Shown piece by piece: positions 29,061-36,660 of a stretch of 54,036 bases of DNA; position 1 is the stretch's first letter, and every line of letters begins with the position of its first letter. Under the pieces are notes generated by a model. It saw nothing but the letters and a program-made list of their open reading frames with translations, made no database searches and was not told where the DNA came from. The translations under genes and the position numbers were made by a program. Source of the stretch: SCTD01 sp038256525 (GTDB lineage: Bacteria; Actinomycetota; Actinomycetes; Mycobacteriales; SCTD01); NCBI GenBank assembly GCA_038256525.1, contig JBBSKF010000005.1, positions 1 through 54,036 on the forward strand, read 5' to 3'.

Positions 29061-29087
29061 GAGCGCGGCGAGAGGGGCCACACACAC

Positions 29088-29570
29088 ATGACGTTCGCAG
29101 TTGGCGAGACTGTCGTCTACCCGCACCACGGGGCCGCGCTCATCGAGGCCATCGAGACCCGCACCATTGCAGGCGAAGATCGTATCTACCTCGTGCTGAA
29201 GGTGGCGCAGGGGGACCTGACCGTCCGGGTGCCCGCTGACAACGCCGAGATCGTCGGTGTCCGCGACGTCGTCGGCCAGGCCGGCCTCGACAAGGTGTTC
29301 GAGGTCCTGCGTGCCCCGGCGGTCGAGGAGCCGACCAACTGGTCGCGTCGCTACAAGGCCAACCTGGAGAAGCTCGCCTCCGGTGACATCAACAAGGTCG
29401 GCGAGGTCGTGCGTGACCTGTGGCGTCGCGACAAGGAGCGGGGTCTGTCCGCCGGCGAGAAGCGCATGCTCTCCAAGGCCCGCCAGATCCTCGTCAGCGA
29501 GCTCGCGCTTGCCGAGGGGACCAACGAGGACAAGGCCGAGACCATCCTCGACGAGGTTCTCGCTTCCTAG
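29088..29570 (+). CDS. carD: CarD-type RNA polymerase-binding transcription factor
   Basis: CarD binds the RNA polymerase beta subunit and stabilises open complexes, and is needed for rRNA control in mycobacteria. The N-terminal RNAP-interacting domain is GETVVYPHHGAALIEAIETR (Tudor-like), and the C-terminal helical DNA-binding domain includes the NWSRRYKAN region with its conserved Trp and SAGEKRMLSKAR. At 160 residues it matches Mycobacterium CarD. It is divergent from lpqE and upstream of a PIN-TRAM gene and ispD-ispF, an order conserved across actinobacteria. Confidence 0.95.
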   Translation: MTFAVGETVVYPHHGAALIEAIETRTIAGEDRIYLVLKVAQGDLTVRVPADNAEIVGVRDVVGQAGLDKVFEVLRAPAVEEPTNWSRRYKANLEKLASGDINKVGEVVRDLWRRDKERGLSAGEKRMLSKARQILVSELALAEGTNEDKAETILDEVLAS

Positions 29571-29612
29571 CGACCCCTCCTGCTGTGAGGCGGTCCTGCC
29601 GATGGCACCATC

Positions 29613-30878
29613 ATGACCCTTCGCGGCGCAATGACCGGTCGAGGCGACCGGAGCAGCCGCGCGACCGGCCCGGGACCTGCTGGGCAGGCGGCTGCTCCTC
29701 CTGTGCGGCCGACGCGGACCCCCCGCACGCCCTACGCCGTGCTCGAGGCGCTCCGCCTGCTGGTTGTCGTCTTCTTCGCCGGCGCCGGCTACCAGATCGG
29801 CACCGCCGTGGACGGCGACCGGCTCGTGCTCGGTGCGCTCAACGGCACGGCCCTCGGCTTGGTGCTCGGTTGCGGCTTCGGCTACGTGCTCGGGGGCGTG
29901 CTCGGTCGCCGGACGGCTGCCGCGGCCGAGGTCACCCGCACTCGGCTGCACGAGGTCTCTGCCGACACCCTCGTTGCCGGTGCCGTCGGCGTGGTGGGCG
30001 GCGTGCTGCTCGGAGCTGGTGTGGCCTGGCCGGTCTTCCTGCTGCCGCAGACCTACCTCGCCTTCCCGCTGTTCGGCTTCGTCGTCGTGGTGCTCGGCTA
30101 CATCGGCTCGCAGATCGCGATGAGCAAGCGGGACGGTGTGCTGGCCCTGTTCGGCGAGCGGGCCGGCCGCGTGCCCCGGCTGCTGCCGCCCTCGGCGGTG
30201 CCGCGGGTCATCGACACCTCGGTGGCCGTGGACGGCCGGGTGTTGGACGTGGTGCGGGCCGGCTTCCTCCACGGCACCCTGTGGGTGCCCAACCCTGTGC
30301 TCGCCGAGCTCCAGGGGCTCGCTGACGCCGGCGACGACCTGCGACGGGCCCGCGGTCGACGCGGGCTCGAGGTGCTCGAGGCGCTGCAGCGCGAGGACGG
30401 GGTGGAGGTGGAGGTGCTCGACCTCGACGTGCCGGGTGTCCACGAGGTCGACGCGAAGCTGGTCCGGATCTGCCTCGACCGGGGGGCGGCGCTGCTCACC
30501 CTCGACACCAACCTCGCCAAGGCTGCTGGTCTGGCCGGGGTGCGGGTGCTCAACCTCCATGCTCTGTCGCTCGCGATGCGACCGCCGGTCGCGGCCGGGG
30601 ACGATGTTCCCGTGCTTTTGCTCAAGGCCGGCAAGGAGTCGGGGCAGGCGGTCGGTTATCTCGACGACGGCTCGATGGTGGTGGTGGAGCGCGCCCGCAG
30701 CCGCTTGGGCGCGCAGGTGCCTGTGCGGGTGACCAGCGTGCTGACGACCGCGAATGGGCGGCTGGTGTTCGGGCGGCCGGCGGACGAGCGGGAGGACCCC
30801 CCGACCCCTCGGCCCCGCTCGGCGACTGCGCTGTCCCCCCCGTCGCCGGCCGCCATGCCCGCCCGTCGCCGGCCTTGA
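29613..30878 (+). CDS. PIN/TRAM domain membrane protein
   Basis: The 421-residue protein has an N-terminal disordered tail, about four transmembrane helices (residues 45-165), a PIN nuclease-like domain (VIDTSVAVDGRVLDV, KLVRICLDRGAALLTLDTNL with the expected acidic residues), and a C-terminal TRAM domain (GQAVGYLDDGSMVVVERAR). The YacL-type layout occurs next to carD-ispD in many bacteria. It may cleave RNA at the membrane, but no target is known. Starts at 29613 or 29631 are possible. It ends in a Pro/Arg-rich tail and overlaps ispD by 4 bp. Confidence 0.88.
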   Translation: MTLRGAMTGRGDRSSRATGPGPAGQAAAPPVRPTRTPRTPYAVLEALRLLVVVFFAGAGYQIGTAVDGDRLVLGALNGTALGLVLGCGFGYVLGGVLGRRTAAAAEVTRTRLHEVSADTLVAGAVGVVGGVLLGAGVAWPVFLLPQTYLAFPLFGFVVVVLGYIGSQIAMSKRDGVLALFGERAGRVPRLLPPSAVPRVIDTSVAVDGRVLDVVRAGFLHGTLWVPNPVLAELQGLADAGDDLRRARGRRGLEVLEALQREDGVEVEVLDLDVPGVHEVDAKLVRICLDRGAALLTLDTNLAKAAGLAGVRVLNLHALSLAMRPPVAAGDDVPVLLLKAGKESGQAVGYLDDGSMVVVERARSRLGAQVPVRVTSVLTTANGRLVFGRPADEREDPPTPRPRSATALSPPSPAAMPARRRP

Positions 30879-31588
30879 GGCCTGCGCAGGCCGGTTCCGA
30901 CCCGGTGGGAGCGCTCGTGCCCGCTGCCGGCCTCGGCGTGCGGCTCGGTCCGGGCGAACCCAAGGCCTTGCGCGAACTGGCCGGCGAGCCGCTGCTGGTG
31001 CACGCCGTCCGCATGCTGCGCTCGGCGCCCTCGATCGGGCCGGTCGTGGTCGCCGCACCCGCGCCGGACGTCGAGGCCGTGAGCAGGCTGCTCGCGGCGT
31101 ACGACGTCGTCGTGGTTCCCGGCGGGAGCGACCGGCAGGCCTCGGTCCGGTCTGCGCTCGCGGCGCTGGAACCGGGCATCGAGCTGGTGCTGGTGCACGA
31201 CGCGGCCCGCTGCCTCACGCCCCGTCAGGTGATCGAGGCCGTGGTCGCGGCGTTGCGGGCCGGGGCCGACGCCGTCGTGCCGGTGCTGCCGATCGTCGAC
31301 ACCGTCAAGCACGTCGACGGCGTACGGGTGCTGGGCACCGTCGACCGAGGGGCGCTGCGGGCGGTGCAGACGCCGCAAGGGTTCCGCCGACAGGTGCTCG
31401 AGTCGGCACACGCAGCCGGACGCTCGGCGGCGACCGACGACGCCGGCCTGGTGGAGGCGCTGGGCGGGCGAGTGACGACGGTCCCTGGGAACGACGAGGC
31501 ATTCAAGATCACCCGCCCGCTGGACCTGTTGCTCGCTGAAGCCGTCCTGGCCGCGCGCTCCTCCCGGAGCGGCCGACATGGCCGCTGA
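30875..31588 (+). CDS. ispD: 2-C-methyl-D-erythritol 4-phosphate cytidylyltransferase
   Basis: IspD makes CDP-methylerythritol in the non-mevalonate isoprenoid pathway. It has the nucleotide-binding start LVPAAGLGVRLGPGEPKAL, VHDAARCLTP and the TPQGF motif. The start is uncertain: TTG at 30875 overlaps the upstream stop (TTGA), and GTG at 30905 would remove ten residues that are not needed for the fold. IspF follows with an 11-bp overlap, placing two pathway steps in one transcript. Confidence 0.93.
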   Translation: MRPAQAGSDPVGALVPAAGLGVRLGPGEPKALRELAGEPLLVHAVRMLRSAPSIGPVVVAAPAPDVEAVSRLLAAYDVVVVPGGSDRQASVRSALAALEPGIELVLVHDAARCLTPRQVIEAVVAALRAGADAVVPVLPIVDTVKHVDGVRVLGTVDRGALRAVQTPQGFRRQVLESAHAAGRSAATDDAGLVEALGGRVTTVPGNDEAFKITRPLDLLLAEAVLAARSSRSGRHGR

Positions 31589-32057
31589 GCTGCCGCGGGT
31601 CGGGATCGGGGTCGACGTGCACCCGTTCCAGGCCGGCCGAGCGTGCTGGGTGGCCGGGCTGCGCTGGGAAGGCGTCGACGGGCTCGCCGGCCACTCCGAC
31701 GGCGACGTCGCCGCCCATGCCGCCTGCGATGCGCTGCTCTCAGCCGCCGGCCTGGGCGATCTGGGTGGCACCTTCGGCACCGCAGACCCGACGTGGGCGG
31801 GTGCATCCGGGGCGGCGCTGCTGGCCGAGACGGCGCGCCGGCTCGAGGACGCCGGTTTCCGGATCGGCAACGTCGCGGTGCAGGTGGTCGGCAACGCCCC
31901 CCGACTCGGCCCACGCCGCGCCGAGGCCGAGGCGGTCCTGTCCGCCGCGCTCGGCGCGCCGGTCAGCGTCTCCGCAACCACCACCGACGGTCTCGGGCTG
32001 ACCGGGCGCGGCGAGGGGCTGGCCGCCATCGCCACCGCCCTGGTCGTCCTGGGCTGA
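31578..32057 (+). CDS. ispF: 2-C-methyl-D-erythritol 2,4-cyclodiphosphate synthase
   Basis: IspF cyclises the phosphorylated CDP-methylerythritol. The zinc ligands are in GIGVDVHPF and the DGD motif region is GHSDGDVAAHA. The C-terminal signature reads TDGLGLTGRGEGLAAIA. It has 159 residues, normal for the trimeric enzyme. The intermediate kinase step (ispE) is not present here. The gene is convergent with a Uma2 nuclease-like gene, 3 bp apart. Confidence 0.96.
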   Translation: MAAELPRVGIGVDVHPFQAGRACWVAGLRWEGVDGLAGHSDGDVAAHAACDALLSAAGLGDLGGTFGTADPTWAGASGAALLAETARRLEDAGFRIGNVAVQVVGNAPRLGPRRAEAEAVLSAALGAPVSVSATTTDGLGLTGRGEGLAAIATALVVLG

Positions 32058-32060
32058 GCG

Positions 32061-32573
32061 TCAGGGCCAGTCGATGTCCTCGGTCACCCCGGCGGTCGTC
32101 AGCCCGAGCAGGCGGCTGGCATCGACCTCTTCGTACGCCCCGTCGGTCAGTGCCCAGATGCGGACCGTATGTTCCAGCGGGTCGACGACCCAGAGCTCCT
32201 CGACCCCGTGCTCGGCGTAGAAGTCGAATTTCGCGAACGTCTCGTCGCCGGGCGACAGGACCTCGATCAGCAGGGCGGCGCTCGGGAAGTACAGGTGGTC
32301 CGGCGATCCTCGGTGGAAGCCCAGATCCGGCACCCGGAAGTTCTTCGGCTCGCCGAGGTTGAACGACCCGCCGGCCCGCAGACCGGCCGCCCGCGCCGGC
32401 TCCCGCAGCACGGCGACAAGGTCCATCGCCACCGCGCCGTTGCGCCCGTGCTCGTGAGGTGCCACGTGGTAGACCCCCTCCCACACCTCGTCCCGGCCGT
32501 CCTGGCCCAGCGCCCTGCGCTGCTCCAGCCAGGCCTCGACGACGGGCTCGTGGCCCACCACGAAAGTGCTCAT
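32061..32573 (-). CDS. Uma2 family (DUF820) putative restriction endonuclease-like protein
   Basis: The 170-residue protein has the PD-(D/E)XK-type core: VPDLGFHRG, then LLIEVLSPGDETFAKFDFYAEHGVEELWVVDP. These families expand in cyanobacteria and actinobacteria, with no proven function. The ATG at 32573 has TACGAT ending 7 nt upstream, consistent with a leaderless transcript. It lies divergent from cysS and convergent with ispF, so it is an insertion into a conserved gene order. Confidence 0.88.
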   Translation of the reverse strand: MSTFVVGHEPVVEAWLEQRRALGQDGRDEVWEGVYHVAPHEHGRNGAVAMDLVAVLREPARAAGLRAGGSFNLGEPKNFRVPDLGFHRGSPDHLYFPSAALLIEVLSPGDETFAKFDFYAEHGVEELWVVDPLEHTVRIWALTDGAYEEVDASRLLGLTTAGVTEDIDWP

Positions 32574-32640
32574 GGCGTCGATCGTACGAGCCGGCCCGGC
32601 CCTCGGGAAGCAGACGCGCCCGCCGGTAGCCTTTCCGCCT

Positions 32641-34077
32641 GTGAGCCTGCGCCTGTACGACACCGCAACGCGGTCGGTGCGCCCCCTGGCGCCGCTGCGG
32701 GCTGGTTCGGTCGGCGTCTACGTGTGCGGGCCGACGGTCCAGGCGCCGCCCCACGTCGGGCATCTGCGCAGCGCGGTCGCGTTGGACATCCTGCACCGTT
32801 GGTTGCTCGCCAGCGGCCTCGCGGTCACCTTCGTCCGCAACGTCACGGACATCGACGACAAGATCCTGCATGATGCTGCCCACACCGGCGAGCCCTGGTG
32901 GGCCCTTGCCACCCGGGTGACCCGCGCCTTCCACGACGCCTACGACGCCGTCCAGGTCCTGCCGCCGACCGGTGAGCCGCGGGTGACCGGCAGCATCGGC
33001 AGCATCACCGCGCTGATCGAGCGGATCATCGACCGGGGGCACGCCTACGCCAGCGGCGGTGACGTCTACCTGGCGGTGCGCACGGCCCCCGGTTACGGCG
33101 GGCTGTCCGGGCAGGATCCCGACTCGCTGCGCGCGTCGGACAAGGCTGTCGCGCACGGCCACACGGGCGCCAAGCGCGACCCGCTGGACTTTGCGCTGTG
33201 GAAGGCGGCCAAGCCGGGCGAGCCGTCGTGGCCGTCGCCGTGGGGGCCGGGCCGGCCCGGCTGGCACATCGAGTGCTCGGCGATGGCGGTGGACCACCTG
33301 GGCGAGAGCTTCGACATCCATGCCGGCGGGATCGACCTGGTCTTCCCGCATCACGAGAACGAAGTCGCGCAGTCCCGAGCCGCGGGCCACGGCTTCGCCC
33401 AGCACTGGCTCCACCACGGCCTGGTCACCGTCGCGGGAGGGGCGGAGAAGATGAGCAAGAGCCTCGGCAACGGCACCCTCGTCGAGGACGTCCTGCGCGA
33501 TGTCCGCCCGCAGGTCCTGCGCTACGTGCTGGGAGCCGGCCACTACCGCTCGCAGCTCGAGTGGTCCCTGGCCGCGGTCGCCGACGGGGAGGCGGCGTAC
33601 GGCCGGATCGAGACCTTCGTCCGCAACGCCACCGACGCCGTGGGGAGCCAGCCGGTCGACGAGGCGCTCGCCAAGGCCTCGTGGGAGGAGTTCGCCGCGG
33701 CGCTCGACGACGACCTGGCCGTCCCGCAGGCGCTCGCGGCGGTGCACTCCGCCGTGCGGGTCGGCAACGCACTGCTGGCCGCCCACGAGCTGCCGGCGCT
33801 TGCCGCGACGCTGTCGGTCGTCCGCCGGATGCTGGCCGTGCTCGCTCTCGACCCGGTCGGGCAGTGGCCCTCACCGGGCGGCAGTGAGCTGGGCGGTGTC
33901 GTCGACGCCCTGGTCGAGCTTGCGGTCGAGGCGCGCGCGGACGCCCGGGCCGGCAAGGACTGGGCGCGGGCCGATGCGCTTCGCGACCGGCTCACGGCCG
34001 CTGGCATCGTGCTCGAGGACACCGTGGTCGACGGGGTGGCCGGCGTGCGCTGGAGGTTGGCAGCCCATGACCGGTAA
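32641..34077 (+). CDS. cysS: Cysteinyl-tRNA synthetase
   Basis: The 478-residue class I synthetase has VCGPTVQAPPHVGHLRS (zinc Cys and HIGH-like motif), the zinc ligand in HIECSAMA, PHHENEVAQS, and KMSKSLGN. The N-terminal start is assigned to the GTG at 32641 because YDTATRSV lies right after, as in the family. It is divergent from the Uma2 gene by 67 bp. TAGCCT lies 8 nt before the GTG. It overlaps rlmB by 11 bp, so charging and rRNA modification genes are co-transcribed. Confidence 0.96.
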   Translation: MSLRLYDTATRSVRPLAPLRAGSVGVYVCGPTVQAPPHVGHLRSAVALDILHRWLLASGLAVTFVRNVTDIDDKILHDAAHTGEPWWALATRVTRAFHDAYDAVQVLPPTGEPRVTGSIGSITALIERIIDRGHAYASGGDVYLAVRTAPGYGGLSGQDPDSLRASDKAVAHGHTGAKRDPLDFALWKAAKPGEPSWPSPWGPGRPGWHIECSAMAVDHLGESFDIHAGGIDLVFPHHENEVAQSRAAGHGFAQHWLHHGLVTVAGGAEKMSKSLGNGTLVEDVLRDVRPQVLRYVLGAGHYRSQLEWSLAAVADGEAAYGRIETFVRNATDAVGSQPVDEALAKASWEEFAAALDDDLAVPQALAAVHSAVRVGNALLAAHELPALAATLSVVRRMLAVLALDPVGQWPSPGGSELGGVVDALVELAVEARADARAGKDWARADALRDRLTAAGIVLEDTVVDGVAGVRWRLAAHDR

Positions 34078-35098
34078 GCCCCGCAGCGGGATCGCCAAGG
34101 GTGGCCAGGGTGGCCGGGCGGGCAAGACCGGTTCGCACCGCAAGGGGGCGGCGGTCGGTTCGGGTGGCCAGGGGCGCAAGAAGCTCGAGGGTCGCGGCCC
34201 GACCCCGCCGGCCGAGCAGCGCACCAAGCACCCGGCCGCCCGCAAGGCCGCTGCGGCCGTTCGGCGGGCCGCGAGCGCGAGTGCCAACCCGGCCTCGGCC
34301 GCCAGGCCGGTCGACCGGGCGGCCGGGCCGCGCGGCCCGCGCCGCTCCGGAGCGGACGCGCCGGAGACGGTCGTCGGCCGCAATCCCGTGCTGGAGGCAC
34401 TGCGCGCGAAGGTCCCGGCGACCGCCCTCTTTGTCGCGCTCGGGCTCGACGCGGACGAACGGGTGAAGGAGTCGGTTGCCCTCGCGGGCAAGGCCGGCAT
34501 GGCGCTGATGGAGGTCAGCCGGGCCGAGATGGACCGGATGACCGACCGCGCGCTGCACCAGGGGCTGGCGCTGCAGGTCCCGCCGTACACCTATCTGCAC
34601 CCCGACGACCTGCTGCAGCGCGCGCTCGCCTCGCCCGGACCCCTGCTGGTGGCCCTCGACGGGGTGACCGATCCGCGCAACCTCGGTGCGATCGTGCGTT
34701 CTGCGTCGGCCTTCGGCGCGCAGGGTGTGCTCGTCCCGGAGCGGCGCGCGGCCGGCATGACCGCCGCTGCCTGGCGCGCCTCGGCCGGCGCCGCTGCCCG
34801 GCTGCCGGTCGCGCGGTGCACCAACCTCTCGCGGACGCTCGGGGCCTACCGGGAGGCAGGTCTGTTCACCGTCGGGCTGTCCGCCACCGGAGACGTGCGG
34901 CTCGACGATCTCGAGCTCGCGACCGAGCCGCTGGTGGTCGTGGTCGGGTCCGAGCGTGACGGGCTGGGCCGGCTGGTGACGCAGAGTTGTGACCTCACCG
35001 TGAGCATCCCGATGGGGGCACAGTCTGAGTCGCTCAACGCCGGCATTGCTGCTGCCGTCACTCTCGCCGAGATCGCGCGCCGGCGTCGGGTTTCCTGA
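34067..35098 (+). CDS. rlmB: 23S rRNA (guanosine-2'-O-)-methyltransferase, SpoU/TrmH family
   Basis: RlmB methylates G2251 of 23S rRNA in characterised bacteria. The first 100 residues are a Gly/Lys/Arg/Ala-rich disordered extension typical of actinobacteria. Then follow the substrate-binding domain (VVGRNPVLEALRA) and the SPOUT catalytic domain with DGVTDPRNLGAIVRSA, VGSERDGL and IPMGAQSESLNAG. TGGAGG at 34051-34056 precedes the ATG. The gene starts inside the end of cysS. It could also be another SpoU subfamily, but the neighbourhood favours RlmB. Confidence 0.92.
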   Translation: MTGKPRSGIAKGGQGGRAGKTGSHRKGAAVGSGGQGRKKLEGRGPTPPAEQRTKHPAARKAAAAVRRAASASANPASAARPVDRAAGPRGPRRSGADAPETVVGRNPVLEALRAKVPATALFVALGLDADERVKESVALAGKAGMALMEVSRAEMDRMTDRALHQGLALQVPPYTYLHPDDLLQRALASPGPLLVALDGVTDPRNLGAIVRSASAFGAQGVLVPERRAAGMTAAAWRASAGAAARLPVARCTNLSRTLGAYREAGLFTVGLSATGDVRLDDLELATEPLVVVVGSERDGLGRLVTQSCDLTVSIPMGAQSESLNAGIAAAVTLAEIARRRRVS

Positions 35099-35238
35099 TC
35101 GAGCACGACATGCGTAGGATACGTCCGCCCTGAGAGCTATCGCCCGCACGTCGCTGGCGTTACCCCTTGGTGTCAGGCTCGTTGACTTTCCCGAACATGC
35201 AGCTCCCCGCCAACTCCCAACGGCGAAGGACCCAGAAC

Positions 35239-36036
35239 GTGCGCCTGCTTCGCGAGCGGTCCGCCTCGGGCGACCGGCTGCCGTCGCGCGAGGAGCTGCT
35301 CCCGCCTGTTGCGGTCGTTGCGCTCGGTGACGAAATCGCGCAGGCAGAGTCGCTGGTGGCCCAGCTCGACAGCGAGGTCAGCACGTCCGTCCGGGGGGCC
35401 GGCTGGGGCGGCGCCCCTGTCGCCACAGACGACGAGCTGGTGCGCGACGCCCGGACGGGCAGCGACGCGGCGCTGGCCGAGCTGCTACAGCGCTACCGCT
35501 CCTACGCGCGGGTCAAGGCCCGGTCCTACTTCCTGGTCGGCGCCGACCGCGAGGACGTCGTGCAGGAGGGGATGATCGGCCTCTACAAGGCCATCCGCGA
35601 CTTCGACCCCGGCCGCGAGTCCTCGTTCCGCGCCTTCGCCGAGCTCTGCATCACCCGGCAGATCATCACGGCCATCAAGACCGCGACCCGCCAGAAGCAC
35701 GGCCCCCTGAACAACTACGTCTCGTTCTCGCGGCCGGTCGGCGGGGAGGTGGACGGTGAGCACCTGCTGGCCGACGTGCTGCCCACCGTCGCCCTCAGCG
35801 ACCCGGCCGACCTGGTCATCTCGGCCGACCGCATCCGCGCCCTGCAGGCGCATTTCGACGAGGTCCTGTCCGATCTCGAGACCGAGGTCCTCCGCCTGTA
35901 TGTGGAGGGGCGCAGCTACCAGGAGATCGCCGAGCGGCTGCACCGCCACGTCAAGTCCATCGACAACGCGCTCCAGCGCATCAAGCGCAAGCTCGAGGGC
36001 CACCTGCAAGCACGTGAAGTCGCCGACGCCGGCTGA
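35239..36036 (+). CDS. SigH/Spo0H-type RNA polymerase sigma-70 factor
   Basis: Regions 2 and 4 are present: DDELVRDARTGSDAALAELL, ARSYFLVGADREDVVQEGMI, FRAFAELCITRQIITAI (region 2.4-type) and EVLRLYVEGRSYQEIAERL (region 4 helix-turn-helix). The sequence resembles the actinobacterial sporulation sigma factor SigH. The GTG at 35239 with GAAGGA (35225-35230, 8-nt spacing) is preferred, giving 265 residues. Earlier starts at 35167 to 35197 are possible and would add a 14-24 residue tail. It lies between rlmB and tRNA-Thr. Confidence 0.85.
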   Translation: MRLLRERSASGDRLPSREELLPPVAVVALGDEIAQAESLVAQLDSEVSTSVRGAGWGGAPVATDDELVRDARTGSDAALAELLQRYRSYARVKARSYFLVGADREDVVQEGMIGLYKAIRDFDPGRESSFRAFAELCITRQIITAIKTATRQKHGPLNNYVSFSRPVGGEVDGEHLLADVLPTVALSDPADLVISADRIRALQAHFDEVLSDLETEVLRLYVEGRSYQEIAERLHRHVKSIDNALQRIKRKLEGHLQAREVADAG

Positions 36037-36070
36037 CGGCCCGGCTCGAGCCCTACGCTTCGGGGCGTCT

Positions 36071-36145
36071 GCCGGATTAGCTCAGTGGTAGAGCAACCGC
36101 CTTGTAAGCGGTAGGTCGTCGGTTCAACCCCGACATCCGGCTCCA
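36071..36145 (+). tRNA. tRNA-Thr (anticodon TGT)
   Basis: The cloverleaf is complete: acceptor stem GCCGGAT pairs with ATCCGGC, the D arm contains AGCTCAGTGGTAGAGC, the anticodon loop CTTGTAA carries TGT, and the T arm has GGTTCAACCCC. The discriminator is T and CCA is encoded (36143-36145). It follows the SigH-type gene closely and is the last gene of the conserved block. Confidence 0.97.
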
Positions 36146-36200
36146 CAAGCGCCCGAGCTGCGGGAAACCTTTGCGCCCGCTTTGAGGCCCCCCGGGGGGG

Positions 36201-36260
36201 GGCAAGATCTTCGCGGAGTTCACAGGGTGCCTGCCCTGTGAACACCCCGAAGATCTTGCC
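36201..36260. repeat. 60-bp compound palindrome (stable double-stem hairpin) downstream of tRNA-Thr
   Basis: Outer arms GGCAAGATCTTCG (36201-36213) and CGAAGATCTTGCC (36248-36260) are perfectly complementary (13 bp). Inner arms TTCACAGGG (36219-36227) and CCCTGTGAA (36234-36242) add 9 bp, with 5-nt bulges on each side and a 6-nt loop. It is preceded by a C-run/G-run. There is no T tract. It may be an intergenic palindromic repeat, a processed RNA end or a remnant of a mobile element. Confidence 0.75.
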
Positions 36261-36341
36261 GGTCATCCGTCCGGCGCGCGGCGGGAAACTGGACGAGGTC
36301 GGGCTGGACCTGAGTTGATGGCGTTCTGCTGCACGCGCGGC

Positions 36342-36542
36342 TCACTCGGCAGACGCGAGCAGCTCCTTGGTCTGGCGGCGTATCAGGACCGGCAGGAAGG
36401 TGCGCACCGGAGCGCCCTCGTAACGACCGACGATGTCGGCGAAGTGCCGGGCCACGACGTCGGCGGGAATGCGGTCCGAGAACTCCTGCTCGAGGTGAAT
36501 CCGCACCGCGTCCAGCTGTCGCTGCTCGTCCTCGACGCCCAC
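36342..36542 (-). CDS. Small three-helix-bundle domain protein
   Basis: The 66-residue helical protein (VRIHLEQEFSDRIPADVVAR, ending in LPVLIRRQTKELLASAE) resembles the small three-helix bundle dimerisation proteins common in actinobacteria. The GTG at 36542 is preceded by AAGGGAG (plus-strand 36548-36554) with 5-nt spacing, which supports it being translated. An in-frame upstream GTG would lengthen it. No function is known; such proteins may be adaptor or toxin-regulator partners. Confidence 0.6.
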   Translation of the reverse strand: MGVEDEQRQLDAVRIHLEQEFSDRIPADVVARHFADIVGRYEGAPVRTFLPVLIRRQTKELLASAE

Positions 36543-36660
36543 CAAGACTCCCTTCAGGGACACTGCCGACCGGCGCCCTCCATGCACCGAACACCTACCG
36601 GGTGAACAGAGGATGACAATCGGGCCGGCCAGCGGATCCAGCCGCCGTAGGGTGGGCACG

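Noticed and set aside
36185..36260. CRISPR array or rho-independent terminator at the palindrome after tRNA-Thr
   Set aside because: There is a single palindrome without spaced repeats, and no T tract follows it.
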